NCBI GenBank assembly: GCA_033296885.1 | Contig: MU863956.1 | Coordinates: forward strand, 1 to 64,000 | Reading direction: 5' to 3' | DNA: 64,000 bases | DNA from: Triangularia verruculosa | Lineage: Eukaryota; Ascomycota; Sordariomycetes; Sordariales; Podosporaceae | Notes under the pieces: model-generated | Seen by the model: only the letters and a program-made list of their open reading frames with translations | The model's database searches: none | What the model was told of the DNA's origin: nothing | Shown: one piece after another, positions 34,901 to 47,468 of the stretch | Layout: each line of letters starts with the position of its first letter | Position numbering within the stretch: the stretch's first letter is position 1 | Translations under genes and position numbers: made by a program

Positions 34901-36928
34901 GGCCGGTGCAAAAAAATCGCTGGTTTGGAAACCAGGCTCGAGCTCCAAGACGGCCCTTGTCAGTATGGGTGTGAACTCGTGGCAGATTAGCGAGGTGGCC
35001 GCTTGCTCTTCCGATGGGTGTGTATTCTTGGGCACGGGACATAGAAGTCGATCTGGTTGATATCGGATGCAAAGCCTCCCCCACGGTCCCAGCTGGCCTA
35101 AAGACAGGCTGGCGGCAATGAATTAGGAGAAAGATTGTCAGAATGTGCCTCCATCCTCAGTTCCACAACTGTAGGATCTTTGGTACCCTTGACGTCGTAG
35201 ATGAAGTTCAGGTCACAGTCTGCAGAAAGACGCTTGTTGATCTAGAGACTGATGGATTCACACCCTTGGCTGTGTTCTTAGGATGCCGCAGGATTGCTCG
35301 TTTTTGGAAGTTCAAAACGATCTGATCAAGCGCTTGGGTTCCGTTTCCAACCGGCAATACACTATGCATAAATCTCGTTTGAGGGCACTGACCCTCAGTT
35401 GTGTGAGAAATGGCTTGTGAGGGAGGTCGATCATTGAAGCAAGCACTCCTGTCCGAATCGGGAAAGGTACACAGACCTTGTGTTGTCGGTCCGGGCCCTC
35501 GGGTTGATCTTGGCATAGACTGGATGAACGACCAACAACTCACCCCTTGTCTTCAGTGTCCTTTTCCTGAACCAGACTGGGGCCTGTTTCGGTAACAGAA
35601 CAGAGGCACGAATCGGTAAGATTCTCGACCAGCTGGTGTTGAAGTGGCAGTGTTTGCCGCCAGGCAATATACGGAGGCAGGCAAGCAATTACTAGCCGGA
35701 CATCGGTACCATTGCTGACCATCATAACCCATCAATGTTGAACCTCCCATCGCTTGAGAATTGCCGCTGAAGACAACGAGGATGCTTGGGGGTCCATAAA
35801 GGCGCTAATGTTTTCGGAGAACAGACCCCATACGTTTCGGTTGGTTGAGACGGTGTTGGCTTATTGGGTCGATGTCTTCTAGAAATGAAGCGAGGGCTTG
35901 GGATACATCTTTGAAGATAAACGCCACAGAGCGCCCAGCACGCGGTAGTGGAAGCGGATGCGAACTCGGGTGATAAGTAAACGGACTGGAGGTTGGGGCT
36001 GGGTGGATTTGCAGAACCGGGTCCTTTTATGAGTGTGGCTGCAGTTTGTAACACTGTTCGCCATGCGGACAAATCCGAAGCCAGTGGTATCAGGACTCAC
36101 CCAAGACAATGATGTTGTTGTATACCGCTGATACAGGAAGAAAGCCACCCGGCTTTACCTTCCTCGCAAAGGATACCCTGAGAACGGTGGAGGGTGAGTA
36201 ACGGACATTTCAATCCAGCCAGGGCATTTTGAACGAAGTCCACAAGAACCGTCGATAGAGGGATCAGACGAGACGAAACGAAAACGTGGTCCAGAAGATC
36301 AGAATCAGTCGGAAAATGATACCGGTGGGCGCCAAAGAAGAAATGTGAGCCACCTTGGGTGGCCCCAGGTGCGTTGAGGCGTGGCGCTCACTGATCATCA
36401 ACAGGACTCAACGTATTCAGCTGACTCGGAATCTTCGGCTTGGATGCATACCTTGACTCCAATATATCCGATACCATCGTTGAGAGCGGATACCTTGAAA
36501 GAATACCGTAGGATGACGCGGTTCATCCGAACTTTCTGGTCAAGTTGTCAAACCCGCTGTTTCGCACGCTATGATCTAGACTGCAACAATGTCAACTGGA
36601 TGTTCACAAGTGAGAGTCGTATTCACAGGGGAGGGGTCATTGCATACCATGTAGTAGATTGCGCGTCCATCTTGTCCTGGTGAAGAGATGGGGTCTACAG
36701 GTGAGCTTCAACAATTGCTGAGTTGCGAGTTTGTCGGCACCCGCTGGCTTGGCACCTTTGCCCGGGCAGGCTGTGCCCCACACCCCGTTATGCCAAGCTG
36801 TCAGTCAGCCACAGGCTCCCACAGCCGGTTCTAAGCTTCAGCCTCAACCAGCGGACCAATCCCAGCCATGCATTCAACGACAACAGGCAACCAACGCGTC
36901 CGTTTGCTCAACATCAACTCTTTCCGAC
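31997..36928. other. Gene-poor 4.9 kb interval before the SNF2 gene
   Basis: No gene supported. Open frames are short, occur on both strands and lack domains. A G-rich run lies near 33776-33787. The last few hundred bases hold the SNF2 gene leader: a Pro/Gln-rich open frame with no upstream ATG runs from about 36731 and leads into a short upstream ORF. Confidence 0.5.
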
Positions 36929-36982
36929 ATGTCCGTGTGCTTCGAAGACCGTCAATCCATTTTCTCTGTTTGGAAACGATGA
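36929..36982 (+). other. Upstream ORF overlapping the SNF2 start codon
   Basis: A 17-codon ORF from ATG 36929 ends in TGA at 36980-36982, overlapping the chosen SNF2 ATG (36979-36981) as ATGA. The same frame is open upstream to about 36731 with a Pro/Gln-rich composition but no other ATG, so it could instead be a remnant of a former first exon. Confidence 0.4.
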
Positions 36983-39900
36983 GTTCCACGTTTCTGGATA
37001 GGTTCATTCCTACAGGATCCCTTGTGTTGCAAGAAAAGCTGCGGCCGAAGCTCCAGGTCGAAGATGCGGATCAATGGCTCCACTTTCGCTCAACCTCGAG
37101 AGACGATAACCCCGGGGACCTCGAATTTCTTGACTCACGGCCCCAGCATTTTTTGGTCACTTCCATCATAGGACTATCGAAAGTGACAATAGACTGTCGC
37201 CGCCTTATGGCTCATGGTTGGATTCACCTTACGTATAACCACAATAAAGGCGTTGTTCGCGTTTATGTACTTCCAGATGATGTCGACAATGCCGCCACCC
37301 CGAGAGTCGACTCCATGCTCAGAAAGGACCGGCAACATCTCCTAAGTCAGTTGGACTATTCGGAAGCAGCCTGGCGAGGAGAGCCTGCTGATTCCTTTAC
37401 CCCAGCCTCCAGTCACCCGCCGGTATTTGGCACACCAGCCCTGGCTGCGGGAAAGTCCCCACCAATCCACGACCACTCACTACTTGGGATGTTCAATAGA
37501 ATCCCGCCACCAGATCCAAGGCCTGAGCAAGTCGAAGACGCAGATTTATACGATGCTATGTGCTCGCTACTCGACAGTAATGTTCCTGGGCTCACGACCA
37601 CCTTGTATCCATACCAGCGCCGATCAGCTGCTTTGATGCTGCAACGGGAGACCCGATCACACCCAGTGTTGGACCCACGGCTGGTTAAAGTTGCCGACCA
37701 GATTGGTAAACCATGGTATTATGATGCTGTGACCGGTACCAGTGTTCGAGAGCCAAGATATTACGACCGCCCGCTTGGAGGGATCCTTGCTGAAGAGATG
37801 GGTTCTGGAAAAACTTTGATCTGTCTGTCTCTCATTCTAGCCACGAAACACATTCCAACACAGACCCCAGAGATGCTGTGCCCGGAGGCACCATCGTTTC
37901 GGCCAAGGGTTGGTAGTCTGATGGACATGGCTGCCGCTTGCATCACCAAACACTCTATTCCTTGGAAGCATTTCTTCGGCAGCGACGCTTCAAGCGGCCT
38001 GGAGTACGCCAATTGTTTTGCGGCCATCAAGAGAAATCCAGGATCTTATCATAAGCCACCTCCGGTTGGACCGCGGTCAGTACGCCAACGGGGTGCTGCC
38101 GAGACTTCATCGAGACGGATATTTCATAGCAACGCTTCCCTCGTTCTTGTTCCTCTCAACCTGTTGCAACAATGGAAGCAAGAAATAGCAAAACATACCA
38201 TGGGACTGAGGGTTCTTTTTTGGTCTTCAAGTGAAAAGCACCCATTGCCATCTCTCGAAGAAATCCTGGGCTGCGATATTGTACTGCTCTCTACCACGCA
38301 ATTTGAGAATCTGAGAAAGAGCGGGAGGGCGGCCGACACGCTCACCCTGCTCAAAGAGGTCCATTTCAAGCGCTGTATTGTGGATGAAGGTCACACGCTG
38401 GGCGGTGCAACGAACTTTAACAAGCGAAACATGCAACTTATCATCGACGAGCTGCAAATCACAGCTAAATGGATCGCCACTGGTACGCCCTCGAAGGGAC
38501 TTTACGGTCTCGATGCCGCCTCTAACACGGCCAGTGCGGGCCGTGACCAGTCTCTCGAGAAGATGGATCTTGAACGCATTGGGTCGCTGGCGGCATTCTA
38601 CTTGAAGATGCGTCCCTGGGCAAACACCTCGTCCGAAGTTGGTGACACGCCTGCGCAATGGTCTTCGTACGTCACGGCACGCTGGCCAGGCTTGCTTGCC
38701 ACAGAAGACAACTGCCTCAAGACTACGTTCGATTCCGTGATAATTCGCCACCCGTTGTCCGAGCTGGGGAACATCCTTCCGGTGGTTGATAAAAAGATTG
38801 TGTTTCTAGAAGGTTCATATCAGGATAGACTCACACTCAACCTCTTCTCCATGATGATCATCTTCAACGCTGTGCAGTCAGAAAGAACTGACCAGGATTA
38901 CTTCTTCCACCCCCGCCAGCGCAAGGCACTGCTAGAGCTTGTCGGCAACTTGCGGCAAGCCAGCTTCTTTGGTGGATCCTTCTTTTCGCCGGCTCAAATA
39001 AGCAAGTCGATAGAGACGGCTGAAGAGTTCCTGAAAGAAAGCAAGGTTCGAGTCAGCGTCGAGGACAGAGCATTGCTTGTTCAGGCTGTTGAATTTGGTA
39101 AATTGGCGATGGGAAATACTATCAAGGACTGCGCAAGCTTATTTCGAGAGCTCCCTGTCTATGTCCAAGACTTTCCCTTCGGGGCTGGTCGGGAATGGTC
39201 CCTTGATTACCAGGATGGTGATCCAATCTGCACAGCCTCGGGGATTATATTGGAGCTCCAAAAGTTCCTACAGCCACTGCTGGATGCACCCAACGCTCTC
39301 CGGATGATGTTTGAGAACGGGCGATTGGCTCTACGTGGCCAGGAAGAAAGAGCAAAGCTGATCGAAGATCAGACCGCGGCCACTCCAACTCCGAGTAAGA
39401 TCCTTGCAGGCAATACGGAGCTCGGCCAGGACAGTAGTAGCCCTGTCAAACGACGTGCTACAATTCTAGGGAAACACTTCCAGGTAAAGCAGTCTCCTTT
39501 GTCTTCCATAGTGGAGACTACAGGAATTGGGATCGCAGCACCGCTCGCCAAGACTCGGCTCATATCAACCGCCTCCGCAAAGCTGTCGTACTTGGTCGAC
39601 CAGGTGATCAAGTTCCAAGAGCAGGAACAGATCATCATCTTCTACGAAAACGACAATGTCGCCTATTATCTAGCAGGCGTTCTGGAAATTGTAGGTTCTT
39701 TCACGGTAAAGCCAACGCCATGTATGGTGTGCTAACCCAACACCCCATAGCTTCAAGTCCAACATCTCATCTACGCGAGAGGGTTGAGTCCCCAACGACG
39801 TGCCGATTATGTTGCGACATTCAACCAAAGCTCCAAGTTTAGGGTCTTGCTCATGGATATTACCCAAGCAGCCTTTGGGTTGGACATGAAATCCGCCTCT

Positions 39901-40446
39901 AGGATCTACTTTATCAACCCAGTCCTGAACCCACAAGTTGAGGCCCAAGCCATTGGTCGAGCGCGACGCATCAGCCAGCAGAAACCCGTCACAGTCGAAA
40001 CCTTGGTGCTCAAAGACAGCGTGGAGGAAGTCATCCTTCAACGCCGCAATGAGATGACTCAGGCTGAGCAAAGAAAGTGCAAGTCCATCCTTGACGACAA
40101 GCCTATCTACGAATGGATTTTGAACGCGAAGATCCTGCCATTACCACGCGGCGATGGGCAGCCAATCAATGGACCAGACCAGATGGCTAAACTTCAAGAG
40201 CCTCAGGTTTTGTTTGGAAGAGGGTCTGGAAGGCAGGTTAGCCATCCTGATGAGGATATTCTAAAAGCAGATGAGGCTATCGCCGCGTCAAAGAAGATGG
40301 ACGCTCCTCTCTACAGCGGCATCAACGGGAATGGGAAGAGAAGCATGCCATCATCCGTGGTGACGCCAGTCCCTGAGATCGCTAATGGGGTTCAGCCGCC
40401 AAAAAAGAAAGCCCGGGTCGGATTTATTGAACCGAAGGTGATGTGA
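36979..40446 (+). CDS. SNF2-family DNA-dependent ATPase/helicase-like protein
   Basis: Two exons, 36979-39690 and 39751-40446, separated by a 60-base intron, give 1135 residues. The N-terminal ATPase lobe shows Walker A GGILAEEMGSGKT at about residue 270, motif Ia VPLNLLQQWKQEI, the Walker B form DEGH at about 467 and motif III ATGTPSKG. The C-terminal lobe shows IIIFYENDN, motif V FRVLLMDITQAAFGLDM and motif VI QAIGRARRISQ. These fit SNF2-type double-stranded DNA translocases; the DEGH form occurs in the Rad5/Rad16 group, but I see no RING finger. A nuclear-localisation-like KKKAR lies near the C-terminus. An in-frame upstream ATG at 36868 would add 37 residues. Exact chromatin or repair role unknown. 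Confidence 0.85.
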
Positions 40447-42744
40447 AGACGTGATTCTTTTCTGTCACCACTCCATACATGCATTCAAAGCAACCAAAGA
40501 GATACCTCGAAAACTAAGGTGAAGCGAAAACAGTCGACGACCAGATCCGAAGAGGAGCTGAAAACGCTTCTCAACAGTGGAAGCTCAGCTCGAAAGCCGC
40601 GAGATTAGGCGGCAAAGCGGTTGGGTGACCAATCAATATCAGCAGCACCTGGGATACATCATGCGCTGAGCCCTCGCTGTCATGGGCTAAGGAATTCTTG
40701 ACGGCAGCAGATCGTCAGCTTCAGCTGTCGAGGGTATTGATGAATGGTTATATGGTGGGTAGGGCTGAAGAAGCTCATCGGCTCGAGTCTTTGGCGTGCG
40801 GAGAAGAATCATGCATGCTCGTCGGACGAGTCACCTCCTCCCGGCATGCGTTATTTTTTGTGTGACCATCTTATCGTCCCATTGAGGCGGAAAAGCTCCT
40901 TTTTTAAGAACTATCGAGCTGAGTGGGAATACTTGTGAGACTATGGAATTGATGAAACACACAAGTCTGGGCCTTTTGCTTTAGGGATGTAAACACACCT
41001 CAGATGTGCAGCAGACTTCTGTCACCGCTGTCAGGTACGTACATAGTGGGCTGCCATGTTGTATTTGGAAAGTCGCAGAATGGCAACCCTGGGTTGGAAC
41101 ATGCATTAGTCCAGTGAATACGAAGTCTCGAGCCTTTTCCCAACCTCTTGTTTGTCGCGCGCGGTGGGCAAACAAATTCCAATACGATTGGTAATTGTTT
41201 TTTTTCTTCCTTAACCCCAAACCTGATTCTCGTGCATCCACGCGTTTTCGTGCTGAGACCCCACCATCAAGCCATCGCCAATACCCCTCCTTTCCAGTTC
41301 TTCAGGTGTTTGCCTGTTGGTTCTTTTTATGAGGATTCTTGAAGAACAGCCAGAAATAGCTACTCAGGTCTCGTACATGACAACAAACCTACAGGAAACC
41401 CTGGCAAGTCTCGAACACCATGCTTGATCTGGTGAGATCGGTGGAGATCCCCCGTCCAGCACATCGCATCTCACCGTGCAGTCGCACTTGCATGCATCGC
41501 GCTAGACGGGAGACACGAGGCCTGTACTGGATGGAGACGGCCCGCTCGGTGACCAGTCACGGCGGCGCCATCCCATCACCACATCTATTTGACAGCAGCA
41601 CCTGCCTGGTGCTGATATTTTCTGCGGTGACACGATGATGAGAGGCAAGAAGCAGGCAGTTGACTTCAGCCGCCTCGAACCACCCCCGTCCGGGGTCGGG
41701 TGCTGGAACTCACGCAGGTGGGAGTAACGTAGTGTGGCTACCAACCACCACCCCATTATCCAAGATGTGGGCAGGAGCGTAAGGCAGGTCATGATGAACC
41801 GGGCCCAGTGACGAGATGTGTGTGGACAGATTGTTCGCGTGGTGTGCGTGGGAGCCAAGCAATCAGTCTAGGTACCCCGAGCCGAGCGAGCCAGCAGCAA
41901 GCAACCAAGCAGCACACAAGCGAGGCAAGCAACCTAAGATCGGGATTTGGTTTTTATGAAACGCTTTCCCATTAATCCTTTGTCCCTGTCGTCTGCTTGT
42001 TTTCGAAGGTTTGTTTTTTGCTCTTGCTTTCTCTCCTACCAGTTTTAAACGACTCGGAAATCTATCAAGATCGCCCGAGCACACGGAAAGAAAACTGCCA
42101 AACCTTGGTGGTGGTGGTGCAAAGACACGCATGACAACAGAAACTCGGTACCCATTCATTTTGGACGACGAGGCAACACAATAACCGCACCCGACTCGCC
42201 GTTCCTGACCCGCGCGACCGAGCGATTGCGCAAGCACACGTCCGGACGTCTCTGATTCATCATCATCAACCCACCTATCGAATGCATGAACGGCTCGGTG
42301 GCTGACCGACACTGTTGAAGAGGTGGGTTGTGGGTGAAGCCTGGGGACACAAGAAAAAGGAGGGGCAGGAAAGAAGCGGGGTGGTGGATTTGCGGAAGAA
42401 GCAGGGAACGTTCTCTTCGGGATATATTCCGAAGGCCATCGTCCTCTTTGACCTTTTTGCGCGCGCTTCGATTCCTACCGCCAGCCTGGGACACGATATA
42501 CGAAAAAGGACGCAGGTGCGGCTGAAGATCCTCTCCCCGGGCCGGTAACTCTAACCAACCCGGGTACTTGTGGCGTTTTGGTCCATCCTCTCCGAGCTCA
42601 CAAGAGCAGACGGTTCGATCGAGAGGGAGGAAAAGGGGGAAGTAGGAGATTGACCGAGACCACGGACTTCGAATCCAACAGCAGGGCGATCCATGACGCA
42701 CCCACCACGCTCGTTTCAATATCAAGTTTGCAGTTGTTGCCATC
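40447..42744. other. 2.3 kb between SNF2 and F-box genes
   Basis: Contains the SNF2 3' region and the leader and promoter of the F-box gene. No domain-bearing frame is seen. A long minus-strand frame at 42156-43295 is read as the antisense shadow of the F-box leader and first exon. Confidence 0.45.
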
Positions 42745-45700
42745 ATGAGCGGCAGCGATGCTCCAGCAAAGCCGCGGCCAAGGTCATCGTCAATATCTTC
42801 AATAATCGCTTGGTCACCGTTCAAGAAGAGACGTAATAGTGAAAGTGAGGCTCCCGTTGTGGTCCAAGATGTCGAAAAGAAAGGCGGGACCGGTAGCCGC
42901 AGGAGCTCATTCTCACTCTCCCGAAGCTCCTTCTCGCTGTCCCGGAGCAATATTGCCGACAAAACGATAGTCACGACGACCATGGCGAAACGGCAAGAAC
43001 TAGCTGAGATTTCGAAGACACTGTCGAATTCATACGGGTTCTCGACGCTTGATACCAAGACCGGGAGCGGAAGTGGGCGTTCTGAGTTGGCGACGGGTGC
43101 AGGTGCAGGAGGGACTGCTAAGAATAACAACCGCAGGTCAGGCTCTTCTCGGTGAGTGTCTTTTTTCCATCGCTGTTTGTCGGTCTCGGCCCAATCGTTT
43201 TCATCTCGTATCGGCTGGTCGTTCTCCCCCCACGCAGAGTTGCAAACAATATCAGTCCGCGATTTGGTTTTTGGTGGACGTCGTGGAACATGCAATCGTT
43301 TATGGAGGAAGGATAGGTAAAACCCACGCTGGGCATGGGGTCATCATTGCTCTCGGCACTCGGAAGTCCCCTGTCGCTGAACCCCGGGGGCTAGTGCCCC
43401 ACGCTGGACCTTGGGTGAACCCCAAACCGGCAGCCCGGCAGCCTACACTACATGGATCTGGAATATTTTTGTTTTCCCTATCTTTTTTTGCATGTTTCAC
43501 AAGCCCACTGCATCCTGCAGCTTCTATTGTGTTTTTTTTGGTCTGTTTGCTCCTAAGGCTGGCGCGGTGGTACCCCCTTTTTATCCGGTACCCAGCGATT
43601 TCGAGCAATGATGCAGCGGTGCAGCGTGTGAACGCTTCCACGCGCAATTTCCACCGCTGGCTAGTGGCGCCATCTCGAGCCTCTGAGTGCCCAGGCACAA
43701 TCCCACCTGAAAGTCCGAAGCGGTTAGCGCTTGGCGGGGCCCTCAGCAAGCGCTCAGGCTGACCGTCTTTCGTGACTTTTCGATTCGGAATGCAGCGCTC
43801 TGGTTCTTGGTTCTTGGAGGTGTGGTGGTGGGAGGGATTTGACCTCTCCCCTTTATACCCACAGACAGACTAGACAGAGCGTCGGGTCTGTTGATCCCAC
43901 ACCTCTTTTGTTTCTTTTTCCAAACCTCAACGTCTGTCATATTCTCATTTGTCCGAGATCTGCATGGTTATCCCTCTCAAGTGTTCATTTTAAACGCGCG
44001 ACTTGGCCCACCACCAGCTTGCCCATGGCCCTCTTGGCCGATTTCCCCTTTCCTCGCTTCTACTTTCGTTGAATAATATAAAATACCATTGCCAATGGAA
44101 AATTAACTCTTGTAGCCCTCCACCTTCTTTTTACAACAGGCCTTATAACCAGCGAATTGTCTCCATCACACCAGGTCCTCCACAGCGGCCCTCCCAGCGC
44201 CCTTTCCACAGTTCACCAGACATTCTCACCAGGGCGGATAAGTCGGATAAAAGTGACAACGAGGACAGGAAGGATAAGAAGGAGGAGGGGAAGGATGAGA
44301 TCCGATTGAAGCCACCAGCTCCCCGAATCAAGCCAACAGTGGTCAACACACCTTTACCACCAGTTTCTCCTCCGAAAGAGCTCGGGACTTCGCCGATGAC
44401 AACAGCTGCGCCGGTGTTGCCAGCTCAACCGTGGGCAGAAGGGATGCCCTTGGCGATGTACCCGCCAAACGACCAGGAGTTTGTTTTGAGAACGCAAAGA
44501 GCGAGTGCGAGAATACAAGAAATTACCAATGGAAACGGCAAGCCTGAAGCTGGGGCCTTCATTAGCGGCTCGCCCACGGATGGCGTACCCATGATGCACA
44601 GACCGACGGTGCAGACCGGCGGTAGCTCTAATTCAACTTCCCCTGGCACTTCGGAGCGATCTGGGTTGTATAATCGGCCACGAAGACTGTCCAACAACAG
44701 CGAGGCAAGCAGCACGGTGGCCAGCAGTGCTGGCTTTGATCGTGACAGCTTCGATGGGCGGATGCGGAGTGCGTCGATGAGCAGCAGCCACACGAGCATC
44801 GACTCGTATCCGATAGGAGGTCCACAATCACCAGCAGGTCAGCCAAGATGGCAGACACCGTCAAATCTGCCGCTCATCATGAGAGCTGAAAATGCGGTGA
44901 GGGCGGGCGTACAGTCCTCTTTCCCGTGGCAAAAGCCGGCACCGATCAAGCAATACCGCAAAAAGGCGCAGGGGGAATTGTTCGCGGCACTGCCGGGGGA
45001 AGTGCTCGAGTTGATCCTGGAAGAACTACGAAAGCTTCATCTGAGCCCTGGGCGGAACAGCTGCGCTACCTGCTGGATGCGTGATTGCTGCTCGGTTGCC
45101 GTCAGCGCTCGCAAGTTCCTAAAGTATGCTCGGGAGGCACTGTACGGGCATATTCACATTGTAGGACACGAGGGCCCAGCTCTCAAGAAGCGTACGAAGA
45201 CTACGTATGGCTCTCGATTGATTTTGTTGCGGAGGACGTTAAGGTCAAATGCTCAAGTCGCCGTAATTGTGCGGTCGCTGAAACCACCCGCCCTGCCTCC
45301 AGGGGTTGGGCTGGCTGAGTACAATGACCTGATTGCGTCAGTGATCATGGCATGCCCCAACCTGGAACGGCTAATTGGGTATTATCCGACTTATAATCAC
45401 TCATTTCAGAGGATATTCCAGGCGCTTTCGACGAGACCCAAGCTGAAGGAGATGAACTGGATCCTGGAGCCTTCGCCTTCTCAGCAACAGCAGCGGTCAC
45501 GGCCGGGCGGCCCAAACAGCCATTGGGGCCCAGTGGATCTCACCCGGCAGGAGGCTCAGGGGTTCTTGGACTTCAACGTGAACTGGAAGCATCTCACGAC
45601 TCTTGTCGTCCATTGTCATCTCGGGGCCACACTCAGTCCACCCAACCTTCTAGAACGAACCGTTCGATGTCTTCCAGCTCTCCAGAACTTGTATCTTTCA

Positions 45701-46930
45701 CACCTTCCCCACACAGCGTTCAACGACAGCTCACTCCTGGCTCTTCCTCCGCTGAAGACGCTCTCTCTCGCTCATTGCACAGGCGTAACCACAAATGGCC
45801 TTTCTGCCCTTGCTACCCGACGAAACAGCAACTCCCTCCAGACCCTCACCCTTATCCACATGAACATCGAATCTCTCCCCGCCATCGCCCGCCTGTTTTC
45901 GTATCTCCACTGCCTGGAAACATTCAACATCGTGCAGACGATTGCCCCCGCCATTCCGCCAGACGAGTTCATCATGCTCTTCCCCTACCTCGCCTGCCGC
46001 ACCCTCAAGAAGCTGCACTGGGATATTCCATACCTACCAACTCAATCCACCCCCTCGGACACCATTCTCGCCAAATCTATCAGCGCAGGCGGCTTCCCCG
46101 CGCTGCGCCACCTCTGCGCCCCCAACGACCCTGAAGGTATTTTCCAGGCCGTCTGCCAGCCCAGAGAAAAGGTCGATTTGCCGGGTGATCGCTTCCGCGG
46201 CCCAGCCCACCATTTTGGCCATGCACATACAAACAGCAACTCCTCCCGCCGACCGAGCACAGCACAGGGATGGCAGGGCTTCGGTTCTGGCCACAACCGC
46301 AACTCCTCATCTGTCTCCTCGCAACGCTCGGGCAGTGCGCTGGGGTTTTGGGGGAGCAGCAACCGATCCAGGAGCGGCAGCCGGTCTGGAAGCAGGAATG
46401 GGAACACGCCGCCGCCTGTCAGCCCATTGTTTCCACCGCCCGACGCGCTGGACATGATGGCGAGGGACAATAGTGACTTGCACCAGGCACGAATGGCGGC
46501 ACAGGCGAGGATTGATCAGGCGAAGAAGTACCCGCGGTTTTTCATTCAGGTCTTTGACGAGGGGGGCACGATGAGGGAGAAGTACGGGGTTGGGGCGTTT
46601 GTGGGGACGGTGGATAGTAAGGTCAGCTATGTTCTGACGGCGAATGAGGGGGCGGGAGGGACGGATGAGGGGGGTGGCTTGGTGACGGTGGAGGATATGA
46701 TTAGGGACGATGGCGGGGAGGCGTTGGTTCTCGGCGGCGGGCTTGACGATGGGAGCGGGAAAAAGAAGAAAAAGGACAAGATTGGGGAACGGGAAGATGG
46801 GGAGGAGAGGACGAGAGAGGGGTGCATTGGAAGGTGGAATACATATTCGGGGAATGTTGTTGACAAGAAGGACAAGGAGCGGTGGTGGCATCAGGAAAGG
46901 GGGAGGTGGAGGCAGGCGGTGCTTTCTTGA
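42745..46930 (+). CDS. Large F-box/leucine-rich-repeat protein
   Basis: Two exons, 42745-43151 and 44140-46930, joined in phase 2 (CG then G at RPYNQRIVS) across a 988-base intron, give 1065 residues. The first 400 residues are Ser-rich and disordered, with two SSFSLSR units in exon 1. An F-box-like segment follows at about 412-460 (LFAALPGEVLELILEELRKL). Then comes a region of leucine-rich character (LQNLYLSHLPH, LKTLSLAHCTGVTTNGLSAL, LQTLTLIHMNIESL). The tail has RS-rich and KKKKKDK stretches. F-box proteins bring substrates to SCF-type ubiquitin ligases by binding Skp1. The intron is by far the longest in the window, so the first-exon join should be treated with some caution, although Ser-rich coding quality and phase both agree. 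Substrate unknown. Confidence 0.75.
43152..44139 (+). other. 988-base intron of the F-box gene
   Basis: Donor GTGAGT at 43152 and acceptor ACAACAG ending at 44139. Other introns read here are 46-180 bases. I find no internal exon that would fit the phase and no recognisable second gene inside it. Confidence 0.65.
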
Positions 46931-47468
46931 GCACACATGTATAAAGCGGGCATTGCCCTGGTGTTGATGGGATATTTGACGACTTGACGACCTTGGAAAG
47001 CTTTGGCGAAATGTTTTGGAGCGAGAGTAGCCAGCGCGTTTAATTGTGTGTGTAGTAAACCATTTTAATCATGAAGTAATGACATGCAAGGCAGAGAGAA
47101 TTTGCAAGATGTAGTCAAAATAAGAATATCTCCGACATCTCTAATGACATGAAATTCCAAATTGGGTGAAGGTACAGGGTATCATTGACTTATCTGGGTT
47201 AGGGTTCTTGCTCACTGCTGGAATCTACCGGCTTAGAGGACAAGGGTAGCTTATGGAACGGGTGGGGATCAGGGATAGCGTCGACGTCATTTTCTTTGGC
47301 TGGGAGCAGTGCCAATCTCGGCGTTTTTTCATCATCGACATCAATTCACTTACACCTTGAGCATGACTATCTTCACGTCCACGCCCTATAAAGCTGGACT
47401 CTTTTCGAAAACCTTCACCTGTTCTTGCTCAATCTAGAATCTCAGAAAGACATCCGAAAAAAGTCAGA
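46931..47468. promoter_or_regulatory. F-box 3' region and JAC1 promoter
   Basis: A 538-base gap. A TATA-like TATAAA at 47387-47392 lies 77 bases before the next ATG. No gene seen. Confidence 0.5.

Noticed and set aside
42600..42690. TTCGAATCC resembling a tRNA B box
   Set aside because: No A box or acceptor-stem pairing at the right distance.
42156..43295. 379-codon open frame on the minus strand
   Set aside because: It lies antisense to the F-box gene leader and first exon, whose plus-strand frame splices in phase to the rest of that protein. The minus-strand translation shows no domain.
47190..47205. GTTAGGGTT resembling a telomere repeat
   Set aside because: Only one and a half units, expected by chance.
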